From the NCBI GenBank assembly GCA_034769895.1, contig CM068367.1, forward strand, positions 123,355,927 through 123,419,926: 64,000 bases of DNA, written 5' to 3'. The stretch comes from Magicicada septendecula. Lineage: Eukaryota; Arthropoda; Insecta; Hemiptera; Cicadidae. Below are positions 23,099 through 33,879 of this stretch, piece by piece; position 1 is the first letter of the stretch; each line of letters starts with the position of its first letter. A model generated the notes under the pieces. That model was given only the letters and a program-made list of their open reading frames with translations, did not search any database and was not told where the DNA came from. A program made the translations under genes and the position numbers.

Positions 23099-24804
23099 GG
23101 ACGGCGATCTGACAGGTCCAGGACTGTTTTCGACCTGTTAGATATTGTCACTTCGCGCAAAGCGTCCTTTTAATTACAAATCACTTTTTGGTTCATTTTC
23201 ACGAATTCGTAAACATACTCGTAGCATGAGCGTTATCATTGTTTGCGTAATTTTTTCTGGTCACTCACATATACCACACTTATTAATTATCATTTAGTTA
23301 CACTAGTAATTAACATTAAATTAGTTAGCGTCTTTATTATTACACATTTTTGCAATAATTTTATATCACCATACTCGTTCAAAATTCCTTAATGTAATGG
23401 TGTCTTTATAATTGGGGCAAGTCTTTGTTCACAGGTTTAAAACGTATTAATTATTTATTTTAATCCGGTTAAAACCTGATTAATGACAAACCAACAATTC
23501 GTACGTGTCTCCCCTTCTCGTTGGTCAATGTAGGTCGGAACTGGCATACACACACGTACACACAAACGCTGTATTTCAACACTACCAAAGAGGTGTCACT
23601 TTCGACAGGCCACAGCCTGTACTCTCCCGCATAAAATTGTTTAAAACTGTTCGTCGTATTCTTTTTACACTAATTATTTACAAAACATGCCGCCCTGGGC
23701 AAATATGCAAATATATGTATGTTGCAGTATATTTGTGAAAAGTTTCAGTTATAGGCTTGGAGATGATATGTATGGAAACATATATAAAGGTGACAGGTAG
23801 GACTAAATTATTTGTCATTTATGCATTACGGGTATAAATTTAACTAACAAAGAAAAGCATGCATTATAAGAGATTTTTAGTGTTTATTGTATCCATGATA
23901 ATAAAAATTAATAATGATTGTGTGTACAATTGTTACTACTATTAGTGAATTATTGTTACTAAAATAAAATTAAAGTAGTGAGGGGTTTCGTAATTTTACT
24001 TTTAATTTTTTACTTTTTATGGTACAGGCAAACTTAGCGTCACCTTCTCGTGCTAACGCTAAGAATCATGCATAAGTAGAACATTACTCGCAGCTTTAAC
24101 AAAATACGATTGATTAATTTGACCTTATCTAATATTAAATAAATCTCTTCGAGAATAGTCAGCGAGTTCTGCACCTCAGGGAGCCTTGCAGTTGTACAAC
24201 TAATTCTTTCCTCCCTTCGTATGTTTTCAGTGTTCTTCACAGGCTGTGTTTTAACGGATAACAGCTTTTAAATATTGGATTCCCCTGACTACTACAAGGT
24301 AAAGATGCAAAGATGCCTTGTTATTTTTCCAGCTCCTAGATCGCCTAAAACCGATTGTTCTTTAAACATTTCAGTCTTTCGTGATATCAAAGAAATTTCT
24401 AGTATCTGTACATGAATCGATATAATTTTTAATACTGTTAACGTCACTGCGATAGGCAACTTGTATAGTCGACACAACACTTGACACGTCCTGTATGGGC
24501 AGCAGAATGATGCAGTGTTCTCGTACTGTGTACAAAATTTTCGATCCCGCTGGGCCTTCTGAAAGACTGTCCGATTATTTTCGAACACAATAGAACTTTC
24601 AGCAAATATTACATGCTACACAGTTGCTCTTGTTTGGGCGTAAATTCTTTAGTCCAATGCTTAATTAATATTAATGTGAGAGATTGCGTCAGTGAAAGAG
24701 TCAGCTAATTAATTGTCTATTTGTATGTAGTCTGTTGTAATTATTTAACTGGATTACTCGTATTACTGTTTGTGTAGTGCGTATTACTACCGTTTGTATG
24801 TTCG
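23099..24804. other. Non-coding, nothing recognised
   Basis: No supported gene. Short frames at 23505-23738, 24040-24240 and 24292-24588 lack domains. Confidence 0.55.
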
Positions 24805-24912
24805 TTTTAATAAAATTTGTGGGTATCGATTTTCTGGTGTCCAGTAATTTATTCTACTGTTGGAAGATATCATGCGATCGTCATCAATACGTTCGTATAA
24901 AAAAAACCATAT
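24805..24912 (+). repeat. Dispersed repeat, copy 1 of 2
   Basis: About 105 bp shared with 29085-29192 in the same orientation. Shared blocks are GGGTATCGATTTT, TCTGGTGT, CAGTAATTTATTC, TGTTGGAAGATA, GTCATCAATAC and an A-run. The family is unknown; it could be the end of a transposon. Confidence 0.75.
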
Positions 24913-25420
24913 TTAAGATTTGATAGATATTTGTTGCGAGTCTGTCTGTGTGTCGTCAGCATTTGAAAGCGTTCGCTTTATACAATTTCTGCAGTTACGT
25001 GAAAATAGTTTTTTTTTCCGATGAAAGTAAAGTCATTCTGCTTTTCCGACACACTCGCTTAATTTCCTCTGCCGCGCGTCTGCTTACTGGATGGCAGCAC
25101 ATTTCCGTGAGAGCAGCGCACACATAGTCGTAGCCTTTTTCTACCCATTTTATTGGCGTTTATCAAAACTTTCGGTATGGATATGACCGATTCGAACGAA
25201 GTTTAATGTTTAGGTAAAATAGTGTAATACGTACACTGGAGACGGAATGCCGGACGTTTTCGTCAGGCAGATTTAATCTGTGAAACGTGCGTACAGTATA
25301 CTAGACTGGCAGTAGAAATACATCATTACTGAGATAGGTCTAATTATGGTATATGTTCCGTAATCATAATAAGAGTACGCAAATTCTCACGGCCTGAGTT
25401 ATCGTGGCGATTAACCATGA
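24913..25420. other. Non-coding, nothing recognised
   Basis: No supported gene or repeat. Confidence 0.5.
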
Positions 25421-25620
25421 TTTCCGGACTATAAGGCCGTGGTCTAATATTATCACTAGTCAAAACGCCAGATGTTTCGGCCGCACCCATGGTTAGTAAT
25501 TCTGTATTCTTCAGCGGCCGTTCATACATAGTTCTCGCTCCACTGAAGATGCGGGTGTGGTCGAAATGTCTCGCGTTTTGACTAGTCATAATATTAGGCC
25601 ACGGCCTAATTGCCGAGAAA
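25421..25620. mobile_element. Foldback element with ~68-bp inverted arms
   Basis: The left arm (25421-25489) and right arm (25551-25620) are inverted copies. Shared core strings include AGGCCGTGG, CTAATATTAT, ACTAGTCAAAACGC and CGCACCC/CACACCC. A further inner block, CTTCAGCGG at about 25509 facing CCACTGAAG at about 25539, extends the symmetry once an insertion of about 18 bp in the left arm is allowed. The centre is about 20 bp. No protein is encoded and no clear target duplication flanks it. It could be a MITE or two head-to-head copies of one repeat. Confidence 0.7.
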
Positions 25621-27553
25621 GCCAATTGAGCATGCAATTATAATACTTTTCTGACAATACTTCATTAGGCACCCATTCAGTATAAATGGCGATGGGCATA
25701 CCTGAATTACGTTTCATGTAAGTAAATATATATCCGGATTGTACTTCTAATTAACATTGATAATCTTTATATGTAAAGAAAGGGATTGCTCGAAGTTGGC
25801 AGCCCCACCACCTTCCTGGCAGCCCGAGGTGGACTTTCCTGTAGTCTGGTTGGAATACCATTCAGGAAGACGTAAGCACCTTCAATCTCTAAGCTGGAGA
25901 GATGGATGGTCTAAGATATAAATGATCAGTTTTAACAACATACGACGTAAAGGGTCTGAGAAGAAGAAGAGAGTCCCAAGTTATGTGCACTTGGAACGTA
26001 AATGTTTTTTTTCTGCAAGTATAAAATTATTTTGTCTAACTCATGGTTCTCAGAATTCTCTGCATCAAAGGCTATATGAAAGGATGTACAAGAAACGTTT
26101 GAAATGTGAATTACAATTCAACTATATATACATAAATTGTATAGAAAACTAAACATTTAAATAATTTTAAAATATACTATTTGTATTGCTGTTAGGTGTG
26201 TATTTTACCTGGTTTATTATTGGAGTGGTCGTCTGTGGACAGAAGTACAAATGTAGCGTAATACTACACTTTAAGAAGACTAAATCAGTAATGGTGGGGG
26301 ATCGATTCGATGTCGCTGAGATTTTCAATAATCTTCTATTCACTTTTAAAAGTAATCTCGGACGGCTAGAGTGTATAATGAAGGGAAGGTGATCGTGATT
26401 AGGGGCGAGTGGGAGCGCGTGGGGGTGGACGTCGAATTTTTGTGCGAGATAACGAGAAGTGGCGTCAGGTATAGGAAACGTGTTCAATATTGTAATCACA
26501 GTAATGTTTGAAAGCGCTCGCGTGTAGGTGGATCCTATTATAAATAGGGGAATCCGACGGAACACTTTCCGCTGGGAATAAACTAATGACCGTATGTAAT
26601 AAAGGGTGTAGAAACCTCGGAATTTAATGCGTACACGTTAGGTGACTGCACGTATACACATAGAAATGATACACGTAAACGTATTTATACACGCTTTGAA
26701 TACACATTCGGTAAATCTGATAAAGTTTTGATGGTCCGTTTATTCCTCAGTCACATTTATTATTAGATAGGATTTCAAACCTACCAACTTCCTTGTACAA
26801 ACTTAATAAAGAAATCTCAAGAAAATACTGCTGACTAACAGCGAACACTGATAATGGCTCGAGATTTAAATCACGTTGTAAGATACATAATTTAAGAGGA
26901 CCAGAAGATAAAAAACTAAAATTCTCATTTCTGAAAACGCCTGTTTTATTACAATTTCGATTTTCCTTAATAAAATGATATTTAATTTATGATACAAATA
27001 AATCCTTAAACATATTTTATGAACAATCTAAAGTACGTCTTTACACAAAATCATTACAATTTTGTTCATTTCAATAATACATACTTTCGAAACGGCTTAA
27101 CCTAAAACGATGTGGTTTGCACTGTATAAAAGGTGATAATTTTGTACTTCATGCTGGAAACTCTGAAATCAACAGTGGCTACATGTGTGTTTTGTTTTCG
27201 TGCATGAAAATAGTGTTTGATCATGAATTTGAGTTTTTGTTAATTATAATTGATATACTTTAAACATGTATTTTCAAAAACCATAATTTTCAACACTTAG
27301 GTACATATATCTCAGAAACTATGCTATGTAGAACATTGAATTTTCAGGGCTGATGTAAGACACAATTGTCTACCTACTGAAGCGGAACTGAAGAACTAAA
27401 GTGTATACTTTAGGTGCTGTAAAAACAATTGTTTGTTAATTTTCCTTGAAAAACGTTTGTAAAACAAAAATAAATATAAATATTGTTGTGTACATGAGAA
27501 TTATATAATTCTGCTTCAGTAGACATAAAACAATTACAAAAAATTTAAACCTG
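25621..27553. other. Non-coding, nothing recognised
   Basis: No supported gene. A minus frame of 132 codons at 26167-26565 and its plus-strand shadow show no domain. 26400-26560 is richer in G+C and CpG than its flanks. Confidence 0.5.
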
Positions 27554-27569
27554 GTAGTCGTGGGACTAC
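27554..27569. other. 6-bp stem hairpin (GTAGTC/GACTAC)
   Basis: GTAGTC, a GTGG loop, then GACTAC; the overlapping palindrome CTACCGGTAG follows. It lies about 90 bp downstream of the Helitron-like relic. Helitrons carry a short hairpin near the 3' end, but the CTRR terminus expected just after it is not present in either orientation. Confidence 0.5.
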
Positions 27570-27657
27570 CGGTAGACATGGAATCATGGGCAGACTTGTG
27601 CTTTGGGAAGGAATGAAGGGTTGGTTAAATAAACAGCTACATAAGTTTCAATGTATT

Positions 27658-28086
27658 TTATTTATTATCGCAGATCCCACACACCGAGCCGAACGGATTG
27701 TTAATAAAGTGCTTAGAGAATTCCTCGTCGACTCCTTTGAAGCGGCGACTTGGACCGGGCTGTTCTGCGCAGAGCATCGAGGGTCCAATGTTGTCGAAGC
27801 ACAAGTTATTAATGTTCTCATCGTCTGTTTTCTTGCTAGCTAGCCGTACGCTCGATCTGAGTCGCTTTGGGGGCACGCCGGATGACCCAGGTATCGGAGA
27901 TGCGGGCCGCTTGGGCGCTGACGGGGTTTCGTCAATCTTCAAATGGTTGCCATTGTCTAAGTTCTCGGCCGATTTCTTTGATTTTAGTCTCAAACGATAG
28001 GCCTATTAACGCTCTGCATAGGATTTGCCGGTTTTCGGTTTGAAATTTTTGGTTCGAGTTTTATCGCGATTTTTAGGTCGAGGCAT
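27658..28086 (-). pseudogene. Helitron-like N-terminal ORF relic
   Basis: Read from an ATG at 28086, the frame gives a basic N-terminus (MPRPKNRDKTRTKNFKP), then YAER, two consecutive stops TAA TAG at about 28005-28000, then a continuous 113-codon stretch in the same frame to a stop at 27658. The second part is Ser/Pro/Lys/Arg rich (APKRPASPIPGSS, LRSSVRLASKK) and ends FINNPFGSVCGICDNK. The 'NPFGxxCxxCDRLW' signature is known from the N-terminal region of animal Helitron replication-helicase proteins, which nick and unwind DNA for rolling-circle transposition. Here the protein ends right after CxxCD, so the Rep and helicase domains are missing. The assignment rests on this one motif plus a basic, disordered N-terminus. 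Confidence 0.5.
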
Positions 28087-29021
28087 TTCAAATTTTTGAG
28101 TTCAAATGTTGTTATTATTTTCTGTGAGTGCTTCTGGTACTCGGAATTGGTGTTATTGGAGAGATTTAGTTCTGAGGATCACAACGCACTCTGTATTTTC
28201 GCGATCGGACTTGTAATTCCCGAGATATTTAAGTTTTAGTGGAGCAATTTAGAAATTTTCTGCGCAAAAACACCCTCACGCAGACAAAGCCTAGAGGCGA
28301 CTGAAGTCAGTTGTCAAAATTCTCAGTACTATTGGTGGAAGGGGGCCGAGTGACTCGATCACCTGACACCTGGTTTGCTGGGATTGGTTGAGCGGTTCGT
28401 GAGATAGTGGTATGCCGAAAGTACATTTGAAACATAACGGTCGATTTTCGCGAAACGTGACGAGTAAGACATTACATACCTATGGATTCCATGTCAAAAC
28501 GTCAAGACTCTATCTTGACCAGTTTAAGAGAAAAATCTGCCTACATTTGGGCAACTTAACATTACCAACATAGGGCCTACCGACTCCCCATTGAACGTGA
28601 TTATTTTTGGTGCACAGCACAGTGGCTTTGTATATATGAGTCATACAGTGTAATGCCAGCACTAAACCGTTAGATAGAGACGTTTTTTAGTCAGACATCC
28701 CACCGACTGGTTTTGCACTGCCTTGCGATGGGAGACCAATCGCTTAAATACAATCGCAGATTAGTCTACATTTCTTCTCACGACGAGGCGAATGTAATCC
28801 AAGCCGCTTGTTGTAGAAAGCCAAAGAGCCAGTTGGGACGAATTTAGCAACAACTACCCACACAGGTATCTTGCCAAACAGAATTGATAAACAGAACCAA
28901 AACTGCCCTGAGCACGAATTGAGGAACAAGCAGACTTTCTTTTGATCAGAATCTTTAACTTTTCTGTGGCCTGTCCTAAACTCTACAATGTAGAGGTATT
29001 TGGTTAAGTTAAAAATATATT
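28087..29021. other. Upstream of Helitron-like relic; non-coding
   Basis: No gene seen. 28130-28480 has more G+C and CpG than average. On the minus strand it holds a block reading AAATATCTCGGGAATTACAA followed by GATCGCGAAAAT, just upstream of the ATG at 28086. It may be the 5' part of the same element, but no TC terminus could be fixed. Confidence 0.35.
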
Positions 29022-29082
29022 TTACCTTATTCCACCTCACCTTACCTTATCCTACCTCATTACCTTATTCCATTGTTACCTT
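29022..29082. repeat. 18-20-bp imperfect minisatellite
   Basis: About three units of TTACCTTATYCYACCTCA (about 29022, 29042 and 29060), the last incomplete, ending in TTACCTTG. It directly precedes copy 2 of the dispersed repeat. Confidence 0.7.
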
Positions 29083-29084
29083 GT

Positions 29085-29192
29085 TTTAGTAAAATTTTTG
29101 GGTATCGATTTTTCTGGTGTTCAGTAATTTATTCCATTGTTGGAAGATAGCGATTCATGAGATAGTCATCAATACTTTCATATTAAAAAAAA
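29085..29192 (+). repeat. Dispersed repeat, copy 2 of 2
   Basis: Partner of 24805-24912, same orientation, 4.3 kb apart, with one 11-bp insertion between GGAAGATA and GTCATCAATAC. Confidence 0.75.
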
Positions 29193-31160
29193 TATTTATA
29201 ATTTTATAAGTATTTAATTTTTATTTGTACGTAATGCTTTATTTTTACGTAAAGCATCTGTAGCAATTTGCTCATGTGAGCCTACGCGCCACTAATTTTA
29301 TTGTAGCCCTACTTGAAGGTTGCAAACCACTGGTGGAAATAAAATTTCCCGAATGGCTTTTTGTGAGAAAACGTGTGAAAGTTACTAAAAAGACGTAAAT
29401 CCATGCATCCGTCCACCTGTCTATGAGTGCTTGTACACCAACTACCGTCTCTCGCAACCTGCATACCAGAGGATCTGTTGATCCAGTCACCTCGTTGTAA
29501 GCCTCTTTTCTCTATGTTATCGTGTACGTCCTCTTTCACCACCTCCTGGGTCTGTTCCGTCTCCGTCGCCTATAAAAAAGTTTAACAACTATAGTTGGAA
29601 CCCAGTTTAACAACTTTTTGCGCCAACGATCGTCAGACACCCCTTCCACTTCGCTATACCATTCGCATCGGATCATATTTATGGTGTCTAAAATTCTTTT
29701 GTCACCACGAAGTAAGGCTCATAATTTAATTTTTTTAATTATTTACTCTTGAAGCAGAAATGATATCACGGCAGTTTTTCTAATTCCAGCTAAACGTCGT
29801 CAATGGTACTGAGTAAATCGCAAAGTAACACAAACAAGTTATCATACGTGTAACATATGTATTATATAAATCGTGTAATAAAAACACGTATAACGTATTA
29901 ATCATAAATGTAACGTAAAAGTCAAACAATATAAATTTAAAAAAAAATTTCATTTATTTAAATTTTGCAAGACCTCCCTCACACCCGGACACCCTACCGA
30001 TCCACTCACTGAAACAGAAGGACACCCAGTAGAGGAACAGACGACAAGAATGTTAGAACGGTTCATTAAGGTTACTAAGGTAACTAAGGTTAGAACGGTT
30101 AGAACCTTAGTATATAACACTTGAAAAAGACATACTTTTGAGGGAAGTATGAAGATGGTACATATTATCATATGAATATGGTTACATTCATGACACCGTA
30201 GACTTTTGCAGTCCAAAAATAACTATGTCTATACAAGAAAGTCGTAAAATGTCAAACGAAAACAGAAAGACTTGTGTTAAAACAAATCAGTTCCAGAGGG
30301 CTTTTCCGTAGTCTACGATATAGCTGACGTGCATAAATGTTGTTCATTTCATGCTTAGGGGTTAGTGAACCCTTTTCTGACCTCTCCTGGAGGGAAAATA
30401 TGTTCTCAATTTTCTAACTGTCCTCGTGCACGGTCACTATCTTTTTTAAGTTTCTGCTCCGAAACATAGTTGTTTCATTGTCTGGCATACATCATAATTT
30501 TACTGTCGCAAACGGTTCTAAAAGTTCGCATATTGAAACAGTCCCTTGTTATTATTGTTACACTTAGGTAAACGAGAGTGAAATCATGTGAAAAATGTAA
30601 ATAGCGCCTCACGACGGTTACCGTGTTACAATAATAATTAATTGTAGTAAAACAAAATTAGCAACAAAGGAACAATGAGATCGTATTGCGGCATCGTTCT
30701 GCGAGCACGTACGACTCCGCACGGTAGGTATTACTACAGCAACACGGGGGAATACGATTGTTTTAAACGGAGTATCCGGTAAAATGGCGTCACGTTCCCA
30801 TATCGGGGCGTAACTGAGAGTAAACAAGCCAGACACCGCACATAACGCAAACTAACTGCTCCACCGTCGTACTCTAAGTACGGCAGACTAGGAAATCTCA
30901 TGTACTCTGTCGGTTTGTAAATAACTTACTTAACAGACCGTTTTCTTTCTAGTTGTTTTTTTTTTAAGAGAAAAGTTCCGTCAGATTTTCCCACTGGAAC
31001 ATAGTGTAGAGAACTGCAAAACCGCGAAGCTCAATTAGATGCTATTACGTGACTACGGTAATAATAATAGTAATACCAACAGTATTATTTATTTATTATA
31101 ACCATGTTGCCATTATCTTCATCGTCTTCATTTGCTTTTCCCTTAGAGAAATTAGTTGCT
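29193..31160. other. Non-coding; small local repeats
   Basis: No supported gene. 30060-30115 holds a cluster of short repeats of GGTTAGAACGGTT and AAGGTTACTAAGG, partly inverted by AACCTTAG. Open frames here lack domains. Confidence 0.5.
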
Positions 31161-31275
31161 ATTTCTTCTTCTTTTTTGCAAGGATAAGGCTCAAAGCTTA
31201 TTACTTATTATCCGTAATAATCTTTTCATCTCTCCATCTTTTCATCGGCCGTCCCAAATTTATTTTTAGACGATT
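31161..31275 (-). pseudogene. LINE tail relic with GAA run
   Basis: The minus strand reads LGRPMKRWRDE (about 31258-31225), two stops, then ALSLILAKKKKK, with the lysines coming from a (GAA)n/(AAG)n tail at 31161-31178. The 'GRPxKRWxD ... GLxLIxA' ending matches other LINE tails here. Confidence 0.55.
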
Positions 31276-31790
31276 GAAAGTGCTTATGACTCCTTGAGTG
31301 GATTACTAACCCGATTCCAGGAATGTCCGGTGGTGGTGCTGCCATCTTCGAGCCTCCAGACGTCTCTTGAGTTTCATGCGGAGACCCACCTCCTAGGCTC
31401 TTCCGCTCTCTCCGCCGTTGGAAATTTTCCTCATCCGACTTTGAGACCGTTGACTGTTTTCCACTGTTACCCTAGGCTGGGACCCTGTAACTGGGTCCTA
31501 CCATCCGGAGCCAGATGGCCCCAGATTTCTAACGAGGTTGATGCTTCTCCCGCTCCTCGTTGCTCATGATGTGCAAGATGAGGCTCCGGGCTTGCGACCG
31601 ACAGTGTTAAACAACACCGTTGGCAGAGTTATTTGCTCTTTTCTTTCATACTTTTCGGTGCGCTCAGTCGTCTTCTATTTCACCCTTCACGTTAATTGCT
31701 TCGACAGAATATGGATCGAGGCGATGTTTTGCAGGTTAAGCTCTTCTTGAGCCCCACTGTAATATTATTTTTGCCATCTAACTTCTGGCG
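31276..31790. other. G+C-rich block of unknown origin
   Basis: By eye above 50% G+C in an A+T-rich setting. Plus frames of 91 (31294-31569) and 70 codons (31538-31750) have no domain I know. It adjoins the upstream side of the minus-strand LINE tail, so it may be decayed LINE sequence or an older gene fragment. Confidence 0.35.
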
Positions 31791-32100
31791 TTCATTTCAC
31801 GTGGCAATTCCTCTGTAGACGTCGGACCTCTAATCTGCTGCTTATAGGCAGCCTTTTGTGTCCCTCTCAAACCGTACATTGTTATTCTTTTATTCTCCAA
31901 ATAAAACCCTGAAACGTGCCGTATATTAGTAAACGACAATTTATAGTTTAAGAATAGACAGACTAAACAAATGTTTAAAATTTTGATATATGTTCCCGAC
32001 TTTATAGGATAGGATTAAAACGTGATTCAACAGAACACGTAAGACTTAGCACACATGTTTTGAGTATTATCCAAATTAGTTGTATGAGAGCTACACTAAC
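31791..32100. other. Non-coding, nothing recognised
   Basis: No supported feature. Confidence 0.5.
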
Positions 32101-32190
32101 CTTTTCAATCCGCCTTGTGACTTCTTGTTTATAATTGACAAATTTCAAAGAATACGCTTCACCATCAGATCTTTGGAAAAAATCCTTCAT
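32101..32190 (-). other. Possible small exon-like frame
   Basis: From an ATG at 32190 the minus strand encodes 30 residues beginning MKDFFQRSDGEAYSLKF and ending RRIEK, then a GTTAGTG donor-like site at 32100. The stretch is hydrophilic and unlike the T-rich random frames nearby. There is no convincing acceptor upstream (a TGA precedes the ATG in frame) and no homology I can name. It could equally be chance or a decayed element. Confidence 0.15.
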
Positions 32191-33879
32191 ACGAGGTCGT
32201 CACCGGAGGTGAAAAACACAGTAAAATAAAGCAATAAAAAATAAAACAGTAAACAGTGTAAAATGTAGCGGTTTGTGACGAGATTTAATGTCACCCTTTG
32301 TTTGCGTCAATTCGTAGTGGAAACGTGTAAGTCCCGTATCTATCCTTTACCTTAAGCCCCACTGTTGGGATCGTCACTTTGTAAAATTGAGGTTTATCCG
32401 GTTTGTTAATTTGTATTAATGTGTTATTTACCTTTGTAGTATTTAATAGTGTGTAGCGAGCCGGTTTATACTTTGTCTCAATACTTACTAGTCGACCGTA
32501 TTTCTCGTCGCTCAGTTCAAATTTTTCCGCCTCGCTGGCTCACGCTGTCTGGCCGAGTCGAATTCGTCAACTGTCGTATGTTTATTGTTTGTGTCCCAAA
32601 TTCTTATATTATTCTTTTTAAATCAATCAAACATACAGCAATTGAGAAATATGAAAATTTATTGAACCCTTTCTTTATATTAACTGGTCAATTACAGTTG
32701 ATAAATGAAACATATATTTATTATAATTCCGGCGTTTACAAGTTGCTCGGTTGGCAGCGTCTTGCTCGTTCAGTTCATACGTAAAATGCCACAATGGCGT
32801 ACAGGTTTTGTTTTAAACAATAATAATTTTATCTCAGGGAATAAGTTCTTTGGACTACAGAAGTTGGATTACAGACTAATAAATGCACATAAATTATAAC
32901 ATTCCTTATATCTAATACACAATAGTTGATATTTTAAAACATGAAAAGTAAGTTATTGGCAATGAGAAATAGTGCACGCTTGGTTAAGTTCTTGTTAGCA
33001 AGTTATGTTTTTAAAAGTATTTTAACATAAAATCAAACTTCAGTGATTGATATGTTTTATCGAAAGTGATTATTTAATCAAGTTCAGTTCGGAGTTAATT
33101 TTGTGATCTGTGAAGTGAAAATAAGATAGTTCGTTTACTATGGGTAATTGAAAGTTTATTTTGGGGTGAAGTATTTAATTTATACTCATCGATTCCTTGA
33201 CGTAGCTTCTCTTGCGATCCTCTTCTTCTTCTGGAACACGTCTAAGAGTCCTTTCTTCTTTGGATTTGCTGAGATCCCCGTTCAAGTGGTTGAAATTCAA
33301 TGTTCAGCTTCCATCAGTTCTTGTAGATGATCTTCTTCCTCAGGTTGAGTTAGGTCCCTTCAGTTCTCCCTCCAGAATTGGTCGGGTATTAATTTAATTT
33401 ACTTCCTTCCAAGTTTTGGCCATGATATTTGTTGTATAAATGTTTTAATTACTGGTCATCGCATCAATAGTTGTTTAAAATATTCTTCTTACACTTCTTC
33501 TTTCAAATTTGGAAAAATTTAAAGCTTGTAAAATTAATTTGGCTTCAAGGGCTTCATACGTCTACCCTCTATGTTAGTCAATAATGAAGTAATTAGATTT
33601 CAACGGTCACTCCATGTAACAAGCATGAGTTGTCATGGTAACCTTTCAAATTATACTAGTTCTCATTGGTCAACATCTTATAACATTGTTATAATCTAAC
33701 GTTTTATTTATGTTCAAATATGTAAAAATCCTTTAAATTATGATTACTTCCTTATGCTAGTAGTAATATTAATTATACTAACACCATTGTTCTGCTTTTT
33801 TACTAAAAATTATTTTGATATCCCTCATGGTTACTTTTGATTAGTTAATAACATTTTTCTTATTTTCTTATTGATATTT
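32191..33879. other. Non-coding, nothing recognised
   Basis: No supported gene. A TTC-rich patch at 33220-33260 on the plus strand might be the tail of an unreadable minus-strand LINE. Confidence 0.5.

Noticed and set aside
25490-25580. Hammerhead-ribozyme-like core (CTGAAGA ... GAAA) in the foldback arms
   Set aside because: CUGANGA and GAAA occur in order, but the intervening bases cannot form stem II and no cleavage-side stem was found. Covariance-model search would be needed to revive it.
27554-27569. Hairpin as the Helitron 3' terminus
   Set aside because: The CTRR end expected shortly after the stem is missing in both orientations, so it is reported only as a hairpin.
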